NCBI GenBank assembly: GCA_027575765.1
Contig: JANBPT010000116.1
Location: 1 to 64,000, forward strand
Length of the DNA: 64,000 nucleotides
From: Tieghemiomyces parasiticus
Lineage: Eukaryota; Kickxellomycota; Dimargaritomycetes; Dimargaritales; Dimargaritaceae
Reading direction: 5' to 3'
Below, piece after piece: positions 10,088 to 23,700 of the stretch. The notes under the pieces were generated by a model. That model was not told the DNA's origin. It worked only from the letters and a program-made list of their open reading frames with translations, and ran no database searches. Made by a program: the position numbers and the translations under genes. Position 1 is the stretch's first letter. Each line of letters opens with the position of its first letter.

Positions 10088-10505
10088 ACTGGGGTCAAGT
10101 GGTGTGACCTGGAGGGATTGCAAGTGATGTATTTACCCTCCCGGGTAAGCCATGACATTGCCCGTGCACGGTGCCCCTGGCGACTGATCTGAAGCATTTG
10201 CACAAGGGGTGGCTTACCAGGAGGAGGGAGTTTTCGTATCACTCAGGCCACTGTTTGCTGGTAAAGTGTTTAATATATGGTAATAAATTTGGTAAAATAC
10301 GGAGGTGATCGTGTGGAGAAAGACAGCGAAATGCGGCCGTGGGCGGAAAATGAGGGTAAAGGCCACCTGAGGTCGATAATACAGCGCAGGGTCAAGAGAG
10401 CGAGCGAGGGCGAGAGAGTAGAAAAAAAAGCATTCTAGATAGATAAAAACGACAACGAAGCCGAGTGGCGACGGTCACGGCCGCCAGGGTAAATGGGTGG
10501 CAAGG
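10088..10505. terminator. Shared 3' region of convergent genes
   Basis: This 418 bp lies between the convergent enolase-phosphatase and ZIP genes. An AATAAA word occurs at 10281-10286 in an AT-rich patch (about 10260-10300) and could serve as a plus-strand poly(A) signal. No gene is seen. Confidence 0.4.
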
Positions 10506-11711
10506 TTAAGCCCAGATGCCAATCACGGCCATGGCGGCAGCGCCAAGGTACATTGATAGGAAGTAGAGGGCCTTGAGCCGGTTTGGCTGCTGGAAAAACG
10601 AGGCCTGGGAGAATTCTTGGGCAATCAGGTTGACGAGGGCGGCGTAGAGGAGGATGCCGGCCGAGAGAGAGTCGAGCACGCCCTGGACCACTAGGTTGGT
10701 CGGAGAGTCCGGCTGGTAGGTGGTACGGATGCCCATGCCGATGGCAATGCCAATGGGGGTGCTGACGGCGAAGGCCAGGGCACTGAGCAGCGGGGTGGTG
10801 ATCCGGGCAAAGGTGAGCTCAGCTAGGCGCGAGCCGAGGGCGAACCCTTCGAAAAATTGGTGCAATATCAAGGCCACCCAGAGCGACACAAACTCGGGGC
10901 CACTGCTGGTCCCGAGGGCCAGCCCAATCAGAACCGAGTGCATGGCAATGCCGACCTCGAGAATGTAGGTTCCTGAACGGCGAGCCTCGGGACTATTGGC
11001 CAGGAAGGCGCCGCCGTGGACGTGGGTGTGCTGCGAGTGCAATTCCATGCCGTGCGTGTGGTGTTCGGATTTGACGGGGGCGTTGTCACCGCTGCTGTTG
11101 CTGTCACCGTCCAGGGGCACGACGACGTGAGGGTCGGCCTCAGTGGTCGTGGGCGCGTAGCCGTTATGCGGATGGTGCGTATGAGTCTGTCCGCGCATGA
11201 GGTGGCCGGTCAGCAGGTGTTCTAAGAGGTGGAAGACCAGGATGGCGAGCATGGTGAACAGGCCCGCAAAGGCCGAATACTGGGTCAGGTTTGCCGGCAC
11301 GCATGGATCGGTGAGGTTGAGCATGGCGCCGGGCAGCATGTGGATGAGCGCGGTGGCCAAGATGACGCCGGCACCAAAGAACTTGCCGCACTCGATAACC
11401 ACGGGGGATACGGAGAGTCGCTGGTACCGGTTGGCCAGGATGGGCATCAGCGCACCCAGCGAGCTGCCGACGAAGATCACAAAGAGAGCGACAATGTGCA
11501 GGGCCAAGTCGTAGTCATGCAGATCGGCGCGGCCGTCACACGAAGTGTCGCGCTCGTCGCTCGCGGCAGTAGTCCCGTGGCGCGGGCCGAGGTGCCGCGA
11601 GGCCCTGGTCGGTGGGGTGTGTGCCGCAGTGGTGGCCAGGAGGAAGCCGGTAAGCAGGGCCAGGACGGCCAGCGGATGGCGGGACGCCGTCAACCTCCGA
11701 CAACACGACAT
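10506..11711 (-). CDS. ZIP-family zinc/iron transporter (Zrt-like)
   Basis: Single exon, 401 residues. A signal-peptide-like start (residues 14-30) precedes an extracellular Cys-containing segment and eight predicted membrane spans. The variable loop between spans 3 and 4 (about 175-233) is histidine-rich (HTHHPH, HHTHG, HTHVHGG) and probably binds or senses metal. Span 4 has HSVLIGLALG (His258, Ser259) and span 5 has HQFFEG (His284, Glu288), the signature metal-site residues of ZIP proteins (SLC39/Zrt). These carriers move Zn(II) or other divalent metals into the cytosol. Sequence and length resemble fungal plasma-membrane Zrt1/Zrt2 rather than Golgi types. The exact metal and membrane are inferred. 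Confidence 0.94.
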   Translation of the reverse strand: MSCCRRLTASRHPLAVLALLTGFLLATTAAHTPPTRASRHLGPRHGTTAASDERDTSCDGRADLHDYDLALHIVALFVIFVGSSLGALMPILANRYQRLSVSPVVIECGKFFGAGVILATALIHMLPGAMLNLTDPCVPANLTQYSAFAGLFTMLAILVFHLLEHLLTGHLMRGQTHTHHPHNGYAPTTTEADPHVVVPLDGDSNSSGDNAPVKSEHHTHGMELHSQHTHVHGGAFLANSPEARRSGTYILEVGIAMHSVLIGLALGTSSGPEFVSLWVALILHQFFEGFALGSRLAELTFARITTPLLSALAFAVSTPIGIAIGMGIRTTYQPDSPTNLVVQGVLDSLSAGILLYAALVNLIAQEFSQASFFQQPNRLKALYFLSMYLGAAAMAVIGIWA

Positions 11712-14379
11712 GAGTCAGGAGCGAGGGGGAGGGGAAGGCGGCAATGAGGGGGTGGCGGAGGAAGGCAGCAGTAACAACCTGTATATCAAAGGGCTTCGGA
11801 GCGTGGCGGTGGCGCCTGGCCTTGGGGTCGGTAAGCGCAGCGGGGTACAGACGGGGCGTCCGGAAATTGCGTGGACGAACTTGGGAGCGGCGGGGGGGGG
11901 CGAACGAACAGGTAGTGTAACAAACGTACACACCAAAGAGTGTACAGGCTGCCAGGTGAAAAAAAGGGGGGCGAGGTGGCTAAACCGAAATAAGTGGCCT
12001 AGCGAAAAGTAGGATGAGTGAAGCAGAGAAACGGCCCAGGGGATGGGTTGTGGAGGTCACACTTGAAGAGGGAAAAAAAAAAACAGGCGTGTTTACCGTG
12101 AGCCAGGCTGAGCGCTCAAGCGAAGGGATCCGTCTGGTTGGAAAGTGAGTGGAAAAAAACCCGCTCGGTCGCAGTGAGGTAAGGGAAGGGGTCCCGGCGC
12201 AAGGGTTAAACAAAGGCTGGCGAAGGGGGCGGGGCGGGTGGTGGAGGGCAAGTGCGGGGGAAACAGGTTCAGGGCGGGGTTGGTGGAGAGCAAGTGCGAG
12301 GGAAAGAGGCTCAGAGCGGGGTCGGCAGAGTGCGAAGGGAGGGAGGGGCAAGCCGGAAGGGTGGGCGGGACGGGGTAAAGCGGCGTGGTTGCGGACAAAC
12401 ACAGAGGACAGGCGGGTGGGCGGCTGACAGGAGGGAGGGGCGGCGCAGCGGCCGCTTTATACGTAAAGGCCACGCAGTCGCTTCGAGAGCGTCTGCTCGG
12501 CTGGAATCCGCGTCTAAAAAGAAAAAGAATGAACATCTGGCAAGGTACTCACTCTTCACCTCCCCCCATCCCTACATGGGTGTGTATAGCCAGATGCGGA
12601 AACGGCGGCGGGATGAAACAGCCCACCGCCGCCGGGAAATCAACTGCTAAAAGCGACACATAAAGTATGCATCCCTCCTCCTCGCACCGCCCATCTCGCC
12701 ACTTGCACGCCCTCGAACCTCCCTGCATGCTTCTCTGCCGAACCTTCAGCTGGCCAACCCTGGGGGCTTGTGGGGTTGGGTCTAATCGGCAGAGCACGAG
12801 AGAAGGTAAGCGGAAAGATGTGCGCAGATCACTCTGGGGCCGCAGTCCAATGGGGTACCCGCACGGTGGTGCAACTGTGGGCGGGAGAGGCCAGGGGCCA
12901 CTGCAATTCGCCCAGCTCGATAGAGGATCATGCTAATTCGCTACGCTGAGCAGCCGAGCTCGTACGCGGCCTGCTGCGGGGCCAATACGCTGCAGGGGTG
13001 TAGCCGCATTGCCAATCCGCCGCTAGACTGCCGGCTTGTTTCACTTTTCTACTCACCAACCCAAGGATTTACATCGCCTGCTTACGCCTTTGCGCCAGAA
13101 GTACCTTGTCGCTTATCGTCTACGTCCCATGGAATGCTCCGCGGGTATCCGGCCCCATATATCCATGGTAGAAGGAGCACTGGTAAGAAAAGGCCATGTA
13201 CCCCCGGCGTGCCGCCACAAAGAGCCTGGACGTTCCCCAGGGGTTAACAAAACCAGTGGATACGTTATAGTCATCTGGCTTTAGATTGACCGGGTATAGG
13301 CACGGAGAGCGCACGACTCGGCCGGCCGCTCAACCTTCCGCTGACGCGTAATTCCTTTTCGGTATCCGTCATCGCTTAGGGTAGGGCGGGTCAAGCCATG
13401 GCGTCATTAGGCGGACGGCAGCAGCGGCCACACCAAAAAGGGGATACAGGGTATACAATGGCCGCGTGGTTGATCACGAATAATGAGCGGTGCGGGGGAC
13501 TCGTTACATTACATAACTTCGAAGGTACACCCTATCCGGTCGCGCCTCCACTTTTCTCCACCGGCGTTTCACATAGAGGCCGGCTCCCACACCGTCGGCT
13601 GCAGGACATATGCATCAGGGGGAATTTGACACGTCAGTCCATTCGGTGCCGCCATGTCCCCTTTCTGTGTATCCCAACGCCATGGCATCTGGCCGGTACC
13701 TCGGTAGTCAGGATTTCCTCTGCTTACCTACTTCCGCTTACTTCACGGATGGGGAAACCGATAAGCAACGGGGTGCCGGGCGCCTTCCCACGGGTTTCAC
13801 AGCGCCCTCGTTTTGCCGTGCTTAGCTCTGCCCAGCTATCACGGGCGAACATTGTGGATATTAAACTCGTGGACGACCATCGGGTGGGTGTTGGATGTAG
13901 TCTACGCCCGCTTAATTACAAATGAGCCGACGGTACGGCCAGCCCGTTTCTGCGTAGTAGTAGAGCCTGGTCTAATTCGGACCGGGTTGTGCGTGCAATG
14001 AGGTGATTCAATATGGGATTGACTAGGCATACAAACCAGTATCGGCCCGGGTACCCTGTTTGGTTGGGAGAAATAAGGCATCGTAATCGCCAAGGTACTC
14101 AGTGGGAGTTCTGCCAACAGTGATAGTGGCGTGATCAAAATAGGAATTCGCACCTGTTGTGTCAGGCGGAGGCTAACAATGGCCGACGGCCCACCCACGC
14201 GCACCGGCGGTTCAATGTTCATCTTCCGTTCATTGGCCAGACTACATTGCCAGTGAAAACCAGGCCGAGTCGTCAAGATCAGCCCACCAAGTGGATTCGG
14301 CCAGCCTGGCCGGTATAGAATAGCAAGGCCCTGAGTCTATCATGCTACCGCTCAGCTTGGGTTCTGATAGCTTGGCGGT

Positions 14380-14397
14380 TTATTATTATTATTATTA
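14380..14397. repeat. (TTA)6 microsatellite
   Basis: Six perfect TTA units are directly visible in non-coding DNA. Confidence 0.9.
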
Positions 14398-16983
14398 CCG
14401 TTAGGCATCTAGAGTAGCTCTACAGCCCGATACTATCAGCCATTTCCCTGTTGCCTTGAATTTCACCCCCCCCTACAGGATCTTGGTAAGGCATACATCT
14501 CAGCTTCACCATCGCACACGCTCCGTTTGAGCGGTAGGAATAATGGGAAACGGTCCTTGCGTGCGATCGCAAGTAGGGCCGACCCTTTCCCTGTTCTAGT
14601 AGCTTGTCAGCTGCTCCCCAAGGGTTAGTATAGCCCACCAGGACCGTACGACAGAAGGCCAAGTGGGTTGTAGATTTCGATCTTTTCGTTGAGTGAGATT
14701 TGGACATGTCTGTCGCTGTCCATTGCAACCTTCCTGATGGCGGTCCTTTAGGTAGAGGTGGGGGGATATGCCTCGGGCTCCCCATAGTGTGCCTGGGAGG
14801 GGAGGTTGAGCAGTGGCCGGTATTTCCCTCTCGGTAAGACGAGGCCCGGTCAGGATATGAAAGGGAAACCCCGCCAGCATTCATTCCATTTTATGGGAGC
14901 TGCTTGTCTTTGGTCATACGACAAATCCCCCTCCAAGCCCCCTACTAAGGTAATGTCGGAAAAAATTGAAAGTACGCCGTGCCTCGAGTAGCCTTCAAGG
15001 GCCGGCGTGTGTTTCCAATATCAGACTCAACGTTCACGGCTGTTAAAGTACCCAGGGCACCAAGCTCGTAAGTTGACCCGAGGGGCGCCCACCCTGGGCC
15101 ACAACAGGTGGGTGAAATTTGCCACCAAGGAGGCGTTTACGAGCCTCCCTCTCACTGGTCTTACTGCCCTGCTTCTGCCGTACATGCCCCAGCAACTCTC
15201 ATCCGGACTAGTACTCAAAGTGGGCCTCGCCAGTTAGTGGTAGGTAGTGCGGCGACGGCACCCCAGTGTGGAGTGAGGGAGCAACGAAGTCGGAAGGATA
15301 GGCGAGGGAAAAGAAGAAATGTTGATATCATGCCCCCTTTTATCGTGTAATCCAGTCCCGACTGACCGATGAATTGGCTCCACCCTCCCCGTTCCCGTCT
15401 CTCACTGTCCCACTTTAATTATAATGCCCTATAGCCATCGTGGTAATCGCTGTAGACATTAGGTCCACCTTCCCTGGGAGTTTAGACCGCTCGCCCCCGG
15501 ACCAGCTTTGGTCACTTGAGGGCATTGTCTCGGTGGCAACGTCTGACGAGCCTTGGCAATCAGTGGTCCCACTAACTGCCTCTGGTTGGAAGTGAATGTA
15601 CTACTGGTGTCGCCACAGTATTTGTGTTGGGTAAAAGGGGGGCATGGTGATGTGTTGCTAGCTTGGTATGGCCGGGTGGGGCTAAGCACCAGCCAGCTCT
15701 GCCTGTTATGGTATCCTCCGCTGCCTCCGATTCCCGGTGGTGCCAGCTCAGTGCGGGAATACAGGGTCTAGTTTCAGAAGTGCGGAGAATCCAAATGGGC
15801 AGTCCGAGCGCGAACTGCCGTTCAGACTTATATTAGCTGATTGGAGAAAGGTGGGCGTTGACGCCGGCCAGTGGTTAAGTCACCACGCTAATCATGTGGG
15901 AATTCGGAAGCCGTCTACCACCGTGTACTGTTGCATTAAAGTGGACCCACTACCCCCCCCCCCTTAGCGGTTAAGTATCGGTCACACACCTTAATCTACC
16001 CATTCCCCCCACTGGTCACCCATATCCTGTGTTGTGGTAGGTAGGGGCGCTACGGAAAGCCTGGGGCTGGCTCACAAGTGGAATTCTGAGGAAACAAGTC
16101 AGGCGAGTAGGCGTGGGCGGATCTGTGTGTATACGGAAGAGTCAAAGGCTCTCAGGAAACATCCCAACGGTCAATTATCTGATACTACCCAACCGGTACG
16201 AGGCGGTCGCGGCGGACTTTGTCAGCCACCAGAACCCATCCGACCGGCGCTCTTCCTTTTATTGATCAAACATTATCGACGCAGCGGCCACTGCATACTA
16301 ACAACTTTACTGTCGAGGTCGTCTCAGTGGGTGCTGCTGGCTGTAGGTGTGCGGTAGGTGTCAAGTACCCATGAATAAGCAGTAGATCACGTACCGGGGG
16401 TGGATTCCGGTAATTATGGTATCCCAATAGCAGGCTATCAAGTAGCCAGAGACAGGCCTATTAGGACGACGGTCCCTGACCTGATGTATGGCCTTTACGG
16501 GAAGTGAACGGTGCCGGTGGGGTACGCCCGTCAGTGGAGCTGCTGCCAGGAACTCTTCTCGGCAATGGCGGGTGCTATCGCCCAAGCGGGCTCGTTTATT
16601 TTCCTCACCGCTATCCAGGAGTCGTCCAGGTAGCGGGGGGAAATCTAGTGGGCAATAGTGATTCTGACTCTAATGTTATTCCTCCGTGCTCATAGTCAAC
16701 TCACCGCGGCAGCTGTACTGGCCTCAGGTGACACTATGAACAAAGAGTCCCGTCAAACCAAGCCGCATGGCTTGCTTTCCCCTGACAGGTGAACCCAGGC
16801 GTCAGTTAGCCGCCACGAGGAAAGCCCCAGCGCCACACCAGCCTCGATAAGCCCTATGGCATATCGTTTGTAAACACAGGCAACGAAAGGGGTGGCGGGC
16901 GTGGAACACAACTAAGACGTCCCGCACGCTTCACTTCTCAATCGGCGGTGCGCTATGCGTTGACGGCAGTGGAAGAGACGGGG

Positions 16984-16990
16984 TATAAAT
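16984..16990 (+). promoter_or_regulatory. TATA-like element
   Basis: TATAAAT lies 184 bases upstream of the ATG at 17174, followed by a pyrimidine tract at 17050-17068. It gives mild support to a promoter for the hypothetical gene there. Confidence 0.3.
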
Positions 16991-17173
16991 TCCGCCAGCG
17001 TGACCGACGGGTTGATGACACCGCTACTTAAAACTGGGCTTCGCGTGTAGTTTCTTCTTCTTTTTTCACTCGCACAACCTACTGACTCGTGGAACACATC
17101 ATTACCATAGGTCCTCACTACCGTAGCCCAGCCGCATCTGTACCATCCGGTACTTGATTTTTCCATTCTCGAT

Positions 17174-17716
17174 ATGGCTTGTCGAAATCAACACACCACA
17201 ACCCAGTCCACCGATAATTCTACCATCATTGTGACCACCCTCGGCGTGGTTTTGCGGACGGCCAAAGCAGACGGCTACTATACCTGTGTTCTGACTTGCT
17301 CTCCGCAGCAGTCTACCCGCGTCAAGTTACATGGCAGTGGTGCCGTTCATACCATTACCCCCGCTCGGGCTCTTCAGGGCCAAGAAGCGACCAAGCTTGG
17401 GGACCAGATACTCAGGGGGTTATACTGGGCGGCCTTCGCTCTGGATACGGCAGTATTAACGCGGAGGGTCATCGCAGGGCTCGAAAAAGTTGCACCGGAC
17501 TGGTACTTGGCTTCGCAGGTGTATACTGGAGACACCATCGCTCTGAGCTTCACCATGTTTCCCCCACCCCCCGCCCTCAATGCCCACTTGGCCCCCAACT
17601 CTGAGGGCTGCGCCCGCGCCGCGTCACTAGCTGCACGAGGCCATGTACTGTTCCTCCAGAGCATTCGGGCCCGGACGACGAGGGGCCATAAACAGCCGCG
17701 ACTGGATATTGACTAG
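17174..17716 (+). CDS. Hypothetical protein, weakly supported
   Basis: An intronless frame of 180 codons starts at 17174. It is the longest frame with a TATA-like element at a suitable distance in this gene-poor tract, and AATAAA occurs about 230 bases after the stop (17946-17951). The predicted protein is mixed, with no membrane span, signal peptide or repeat. It has Cys38 and Cys42 near the N-terminus and a helical-looking central part. I recognise no family. Third-position GC is lower than in the confident genes of this window. A chance frame is a real alternative. Confidence 0.35.
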   Translation: MACRNQHTTTQSTDNSTIIVTTLGVVLRTAKADGYYTCVLTCSPQQSTRVKLHGSGAVHTITPARALQGQEATKLGDQILRGLYWAAFALDTAVLTRRVIAGLEKVAPDWYLASQVYTGDTIALSFTMFPPPPALNAHLAPNSEGCARAASLAARGHVLFLQSIRARTTRGHKQPRLDID

Positions 17717-20700
17717 CGGGTCTGTACTGCATTTGCTGGTGTGGACCCCTTTGCCCATCCTCCTCTCATTTCCTCGAGCCCCCAAGTAAATTCTACAGTA
17801 CACCCCACTCTACGCTCCCTGCCCGGTTCCGTGTTTATTCTGCCTAAGCGCCCCACTCCGAATGGCTCCCAACCCTCCAGCGCCCGTTTTCCACGTCAAT
17901 TTTTACACTCCTTCCTCTCGACCCCCTTGTACACCGTGTTGCTACAATAAAAGTTTGGTATTACTGACCGTGTCACACCGCAAGTACAAGTCCAGATACA
18001 TATTTCTTGGTTCGGCGGATTGCTTTCGGTTGCACTTTGAACGGCCAGCCATGGGCGGGGGGCCTCCTAGACGACCCTCTCATGTTTCCAGTTTTTTATT
18101 CCACTTCGTCAAACCGTTAACAAGGTACGCTGGTGACCTTCGTGGTGTTAGCTCTGCTGGTGATCGTCTGCATTTGTTATCTTCATCCCCACCTTCCAAT
18201 ACGAGGGATACCCGACTCGGAATCTGCTCACCGTTCCCGTCGATAGTACTCCGTTACAAAAGTTGCTACATAGCCTCGCCATTACTGCCTTGGTTGGAGG
18301 CACTGGGCAGGATTGGTTCAGGTGGAACCATTTAATGACACGTTCGTAAACGATCCGCGGCTCTTTCTGAGTCGCTCTCGTTAGCGGGCTTATTGTAAGT
18401 GCTGTAGGACACGCGACGTCAGCCGCTCTTTGCGACCAGCTGACCGGTCAGTCAACTGGACACGTTAGTCACGGAGGTAACTAACCCAGTAGCTTAGCGA
18501 TAACCTGCCAAGACAAGTTAAAGTACCAACTGATAGCGTCTTGTTGCACCCCTCCCCCTACCGAAGTAAAATTGTTAACCGTACTGCGTAGAGGGACCTA
18601 TTCGCACTGTAGCTGGGAGCGGTCGAGGAGTTTCAAAGGGGGTGCGGTTTCCACGGACTGTTTCTGTAGGTTCGCCGCCCACCCTCCCCAATCGTGCACA
18701 TCACCCTCTTTCTCGCCTCACCCTACCGATCCTATGTGAAGGTCGTCTGGGAATTGCGGCGTCGTCCCCTGACCCAAGTTACTAATATAGTCACCAGTGT
18801 GATTAGGGTACATGGACCCGTAATCCATAGAGTTTCTCCGTCTTCATAATTTCCCCGCGTCGTCTAGGAATCGGATAAGGACATCGGTTTAGACCCGTGC
18901 CGTTCTTGCTGTGGTCGTCATTGCACTGGCCCGCATACCCTCCCCCTCCTCACGCACGGTGGTCACCGCGGCTCCAACCCGTTTCGTTCAGGTTAGCCGG
19001 GTCAGCCGATACCCCCCCCCCGTAACCACGGACGCCGTCCACCTGGTCGTTTCGCTACCCACGCCTCGTGTGGTTTGTTTGCCGCCTCCCGTCCCCCACC
19101 ACGTTACCATCTCTGCAGGTAAAAGGTGGAAAACAGTAGGGCAGATGGATACCATACGACAACGTTGACATGGTATGCGTAAAATAAACTTTGGCGCCCA
19201 TGCCATCACGTCCATCCCAACCTAAAAGAGGGCACCAAGGTAAAAAGAAAAAATACCCTACATGGTCAGGGCCTTAATGCTCGGCCCTTCTTCCCCACGG
19301 TGGTTTACCGCCCTCGGGGAGAAAATCAAGGCGGGGTGACTGTCAGCTGTGAACTTCAGACGCCAATAAGCACTTGTCCGCTCACCTCTCCCCGGGTTAC
19401 CGAGGGAATAATGGACTGATTGGAACACTGAAAATCGGAGAGAAGCCGTACGACCACAAAGATTATAAAGTAGGGCTCGGCCCAGTCGGATCAGCAGGAT
19501 GTCGGGATCTGGATTACAGTTGTGAGTCCGGCTTACCTCTATAGACTAGACCAACTTCGAAGGTCCTGGTCTGGCAGGTTTAGTTTAAGACATATGGAGC
19601 GTGACCTATTTAAGCTAGATTTATTTCACCAAGTTTCGTACCAACTACGTCAAGCGCCTTCAGTGTCAGATTCGAGCAGTAGTAGGTAGCCAATTGCGTC
19701 ATTACCCGGCCCTGGATTAAAGCGAACGAAAAGGATTCAGCTTTCTCGTTAATGGGGGGGGGGTGGAGCCACCTGGCTGCGGCTGACGCGGCAATTTGAA
19801 GGCGCAGACCACATTGTCTGGCGCCTGGAACCAGCCTACCAACAATCCGTAGCATGGTAAGCGGCACTGGTTTGCTACGGATCCTTGTTGCCCAGATAAA
19901 TAGCCTCAACTGCAGGTTCTTTAGTGATGGTTTCAGGTCGGGGTTGGTCCTGAACTTCCCGCCCATGGTACCACACGACATATATGGTAAGTGTTTCCGC
20001 ACTGATCAATTGGACTGTACTGTCTTCCTCCATCGCCTTGAGACGGGCCAAAAAAAAAGGGACAAGGAGTGCCTGTGCGGCTGGATGGGCCAAAGGGTAT
20101 GTAGTGTACAGTGGCCAGCCGTCCGTACGTTTATTAGACCGCCTCATAGCCCTGGGGACCCGCGGCCTGGTCCAAAACCGGATGAGGCCCACCGACCGTG
20201 GAGGGCATCCAATGTCTTGGCGGGGAAAGTGGGGTTTACCGCGGCCCCACGGGGCGACCAGCCGGTCTTTACGGAACGCGACAAAACCTTCCGCCTACTT
20301 CAGAGCCCGTGGCCATTGACATCCTTGTTACTATGTCCACAGCCATTTGGGCAATTTTGGTGTGCAGGGCCAGTCTCTTTCATTTGTTATGTCCCGGCGG
20401 AATACGGGGAGGAAGACTGGATAGGGCATATCGTGGTTTCAACATCTACCATTAAGAACGCTTTTTTATGTACAATACATGACCTGATAGCCGGATTTTT
20501 TTTTCCTGTATAAGGCGATGGCAGCGACGGCCCAAAGAGAGAGGGGTGGAGCCGGTGGCGCCGTCTTTTCCATTCTTTTTCACTACCCTGTCCTTGTCGC
20601 TCAGATGTGACGGTGTATTCCCTTCTCGGTCGCCGTCCTATATACGCAGTAGCAGCTTGGGGTGAATGTTTGGTAGGTGAAAAACCGGACCTCTGCAGAA

Positions 20701-23700
20701 CACCGAATCCGTTTGCCGTTGACGCGATAGTAGCTAGAATAGCAGATGTGGGAAGGTGTACCGCAGTTGACCAGGGGCAGTGAAAAGAAAAACAAAGAAC
20801 GTGGACATCCTTACCCGCTCTTCTGGTGTGTTATCTGGTGAATTTGGCAATATTTACGGCGGAGATATTGGGTACACAGGACAACAGTCCAACCTTCACT
20901 ATTACCACCACTGTGTGGTAATTTTAGGTAAGTCGGTTCGAAACTCGGTGTGAACCGTTCCCGGGGCGGCTCTGGTACGGCCCTCCCAAAGTTGATGTCG
21001 AGCAGTGATACGTTCCCAAAGTAGCAAAGTGGAGAAGGGTAGCAGGGCGAGTTGACCAGGCAATGAAACCTTATTCCCAACCCGTCGTACTCATCTGTCT
21101 TGGTTAGCGTTGGATTTTAGTAGATTTGAGCAAGTCCAGTGATGGGTCGGATAAGGGACGAGTAAGGGCACTACGCCACCACCATTTGTTCTACCCCGCT
21201 TGGTCGTTGTCTCCCAGGTTTGAATAACTCGGTGCGAGGAAGCGCCAGGCCTTGAAATCCTAACCAGTCTTGGGAATACTATCTGATGCATTACTTCGTG
21301 AAGCAAGTGCGTCGGTTGTACCAGTATACGTAGGCCCGAAAGATCCCCTAGTGTACCCCTTGGATGGTCAGGTTAGTTCCGCATTAACGGAACTAGCGGC
21401 CTACTTTACCATCAGGCCTAAATTTGGACATGGGCGCCAATACAAGGCACCTAATGCGATGTACCTGCTGCTCTTCACCCCCACCCCGTCCGGACCTCAA
21501 ACTATCCCGCCAATGGTGATTACAATACCACATTATATCGACCTTTGTCTGGTGGCATGGCAGTGGCCACGCGGGCCCATATAATGTCATAGTAACCAAG
21601 CTGTCGCCGGGCAACCATGAAGGTTGCCCACCCCCACCCCAGGCGGGTTGATGAAGGTTTCCGATGTGTAATGAGAAGCATCACATACGCTTCCGGCATG
21701 AATTGCTTGGGACCGCGGCTTCTCGGGGTAAAACGGTGTCCGCCTTCCAAATCCCCCCCTCTCCAGCGACTACAGGGTCTGTTTAACAGCAAGTTTATGC
21801 ACTTCCCCGATCGACCTGCAGGCGCCTTCCGTCTCCGCGACATTTACATGAAGCAGTATTAGGAGCAAGTCTGGACCTCGCGCGGGAGAGCAGAGGCGTT
21901 TCATGAATGAATTAAGCGCGACGGCCGACTGCCTCACTCTTCTACTCTAGCCACGCCGCCAGTTCAACGAGGCGAAACCAGTTATGAACCTAATTGCTTG
22001 GCAATGTAGTGTAGCCCCCCGGTTTGGACGCTCGGAGTAGCCCGCCATAATGCACCCCTGTTTTTCTACGGCTATTTTAAACCCAGGTATGAGAGGGGGG
22101 GCAATCCCGCCCGCTATTCCCGAGATGACTGTCCTCACCCTTGATCGTGAGGGATGGTGCCTTTAGCACGGGCACCGCCTTAATTCGTTGGTCCAAGGCA
22201 ATCCTGGCTCCCGTGGTACTGTCCTACCCGTGAAGGTGCCAGAATTAGGGGTCGGGCGGGGGCGATTGAGGTACTGTGCTGGTCGATAGAGTGGTCATTG
22301 CCCGTCCCACACTATTATGTTCTACGGATTCTCGCTTCGCAATCCTGGTGCGTCAGCTAGTGGAAGACACTGGTGTTGGCTCAGGGTCATTTAGGTCCCA
22401 TAACACTATTGTGGGCCGTTGGTCCCGATTGGCTATGTGAGTTGGACTGGAGGGGGGGCTCAACTTGAGCAGGGCATCAATTGGCTGAATCAGTCGCAGT
22501 GGTGTCTGGCCGTGAACTCCGAATTGGGCATCTGGAGCACAGCGTGGCCAAGCGGAGTCGACGCCTTTTTTGTCATGGCTCCCTATTTTTTTTACCTTCC
22601 AGATCAACGGTGAAGCCCACTGGTTGTCTAGGGTCCGGCCTTCACGCTCTGCAGTCCATACCACAGACATCCTAATCCTGTTGGCCCTTTCTACCCCTTT
22701 TCAGCCCGGATCACCTCCCCAATCTTCTCCTTCTATTCACCTGCATTGACCGTTAGGTCAACCTTCATGATACCACGCGCTCACCGCGGACCGTAATATG
22801 AAGTTGCCGCGGGCTCTCTTCTAGTAGTACCTCTGGCCCTCGTCCAACTGCACCGCAGCCGAGCGGTCGTTCACTCTCTCGACCTACCCGCCAGTGATCG
22901 ACATACAGGCCCGCTTGCCGGAACGGTGATTGACCAGTGGGCCCGTTTAGTGAGTCGCGGCCCGATCGGTCGCTTGGTTATAATGGTACTCGTCAATACA
23001 ATTAGCACCAGTATATTGGAATAACCCGTTCTTTTCCGGAAATTGCTAGTGGCGGCCGCATGGTGCCGTGAATTTATATTTTCTGATTATTAACCCTCCA
23101 CAGACCTCGGGACCCGCCAGGAGAAGGGTATGGGTGACCTAGACTAGGAGATGTGGCCGAATGAGACAGGGTTCCCCAATACGGAGATAATTGATCCTGT
23201 TCAATGCGTAATTACCTGGCGACGGTGAGGTAGAGGGGGGGGGTCAGAAATCCCGTAGCTCAAATCCTTTCCCTCCCGCCTTAACCTCTGCTCGGCGCGC
23301 GACCAGCTTGGCCGACCGGGGATCAATTGGTACGCTGCTCTCCTCGCCAGCCCAACGTTCGGTTAGGGTACACATGGTAGGCGGGGCTGACCCACACTTA
23401 CGAGATCGTGGCTTCCCGGAAGGACTCCGTTCGCACCGTCTCCAGGGGTCAGGTTCAAGTTTAGGAAGGCTTCATGTGAAGCTCTCAGTCGATCAGGGCC
23501 ACCATTCACCTATTCAAATAGACGTGGGTTAATTCTCATTTACAGCCAGGAAACCGGCTCACCGGGCAGGGTGACTAATCGCAAGCGCCATTTTCGGTTA
23601 GGCTTAGACTGGTTGGGCTAGCGTCAGCGAGTACCTGGCCTGCGGTCGGCAGTTCCCCGCACACTTTGCATTTAGTTCGACCTGCAGGGCCTCACTGGCC

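Larger units (their letters stand above)
11712..17173. other. Long gene-poor region (5.5 kb)
   Basis: The first 1 kb is the G/A-rich (C/T-rich on the coding strand) 5' region of the ZIP gene, with nine G at 11892-11900 and eleven A at 12073-12083. From about 12.9 kb onward composition becomes even, codon-like structure disappears, and open frames are short on both strands. Eleven C occur at 15953-15963 and six TTA units at 14380-14397. I found no gene. Confidence 0.5.

Noticed and set aside
19854..20513. 219-codon plus-strand frame in the gene-poor tract.
   Set aside because: No motif, mixed codon use, no promoter-like context; the ATG is followed at once by a GTAAGC word. One such frame is not surprising in a tract this long.
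20930..20960. GGTTCGAAA word suggesting a tRNA B box.
   Set aside because: Flanking bases do not form the five-base T stem, and no A box lies at the right distance.
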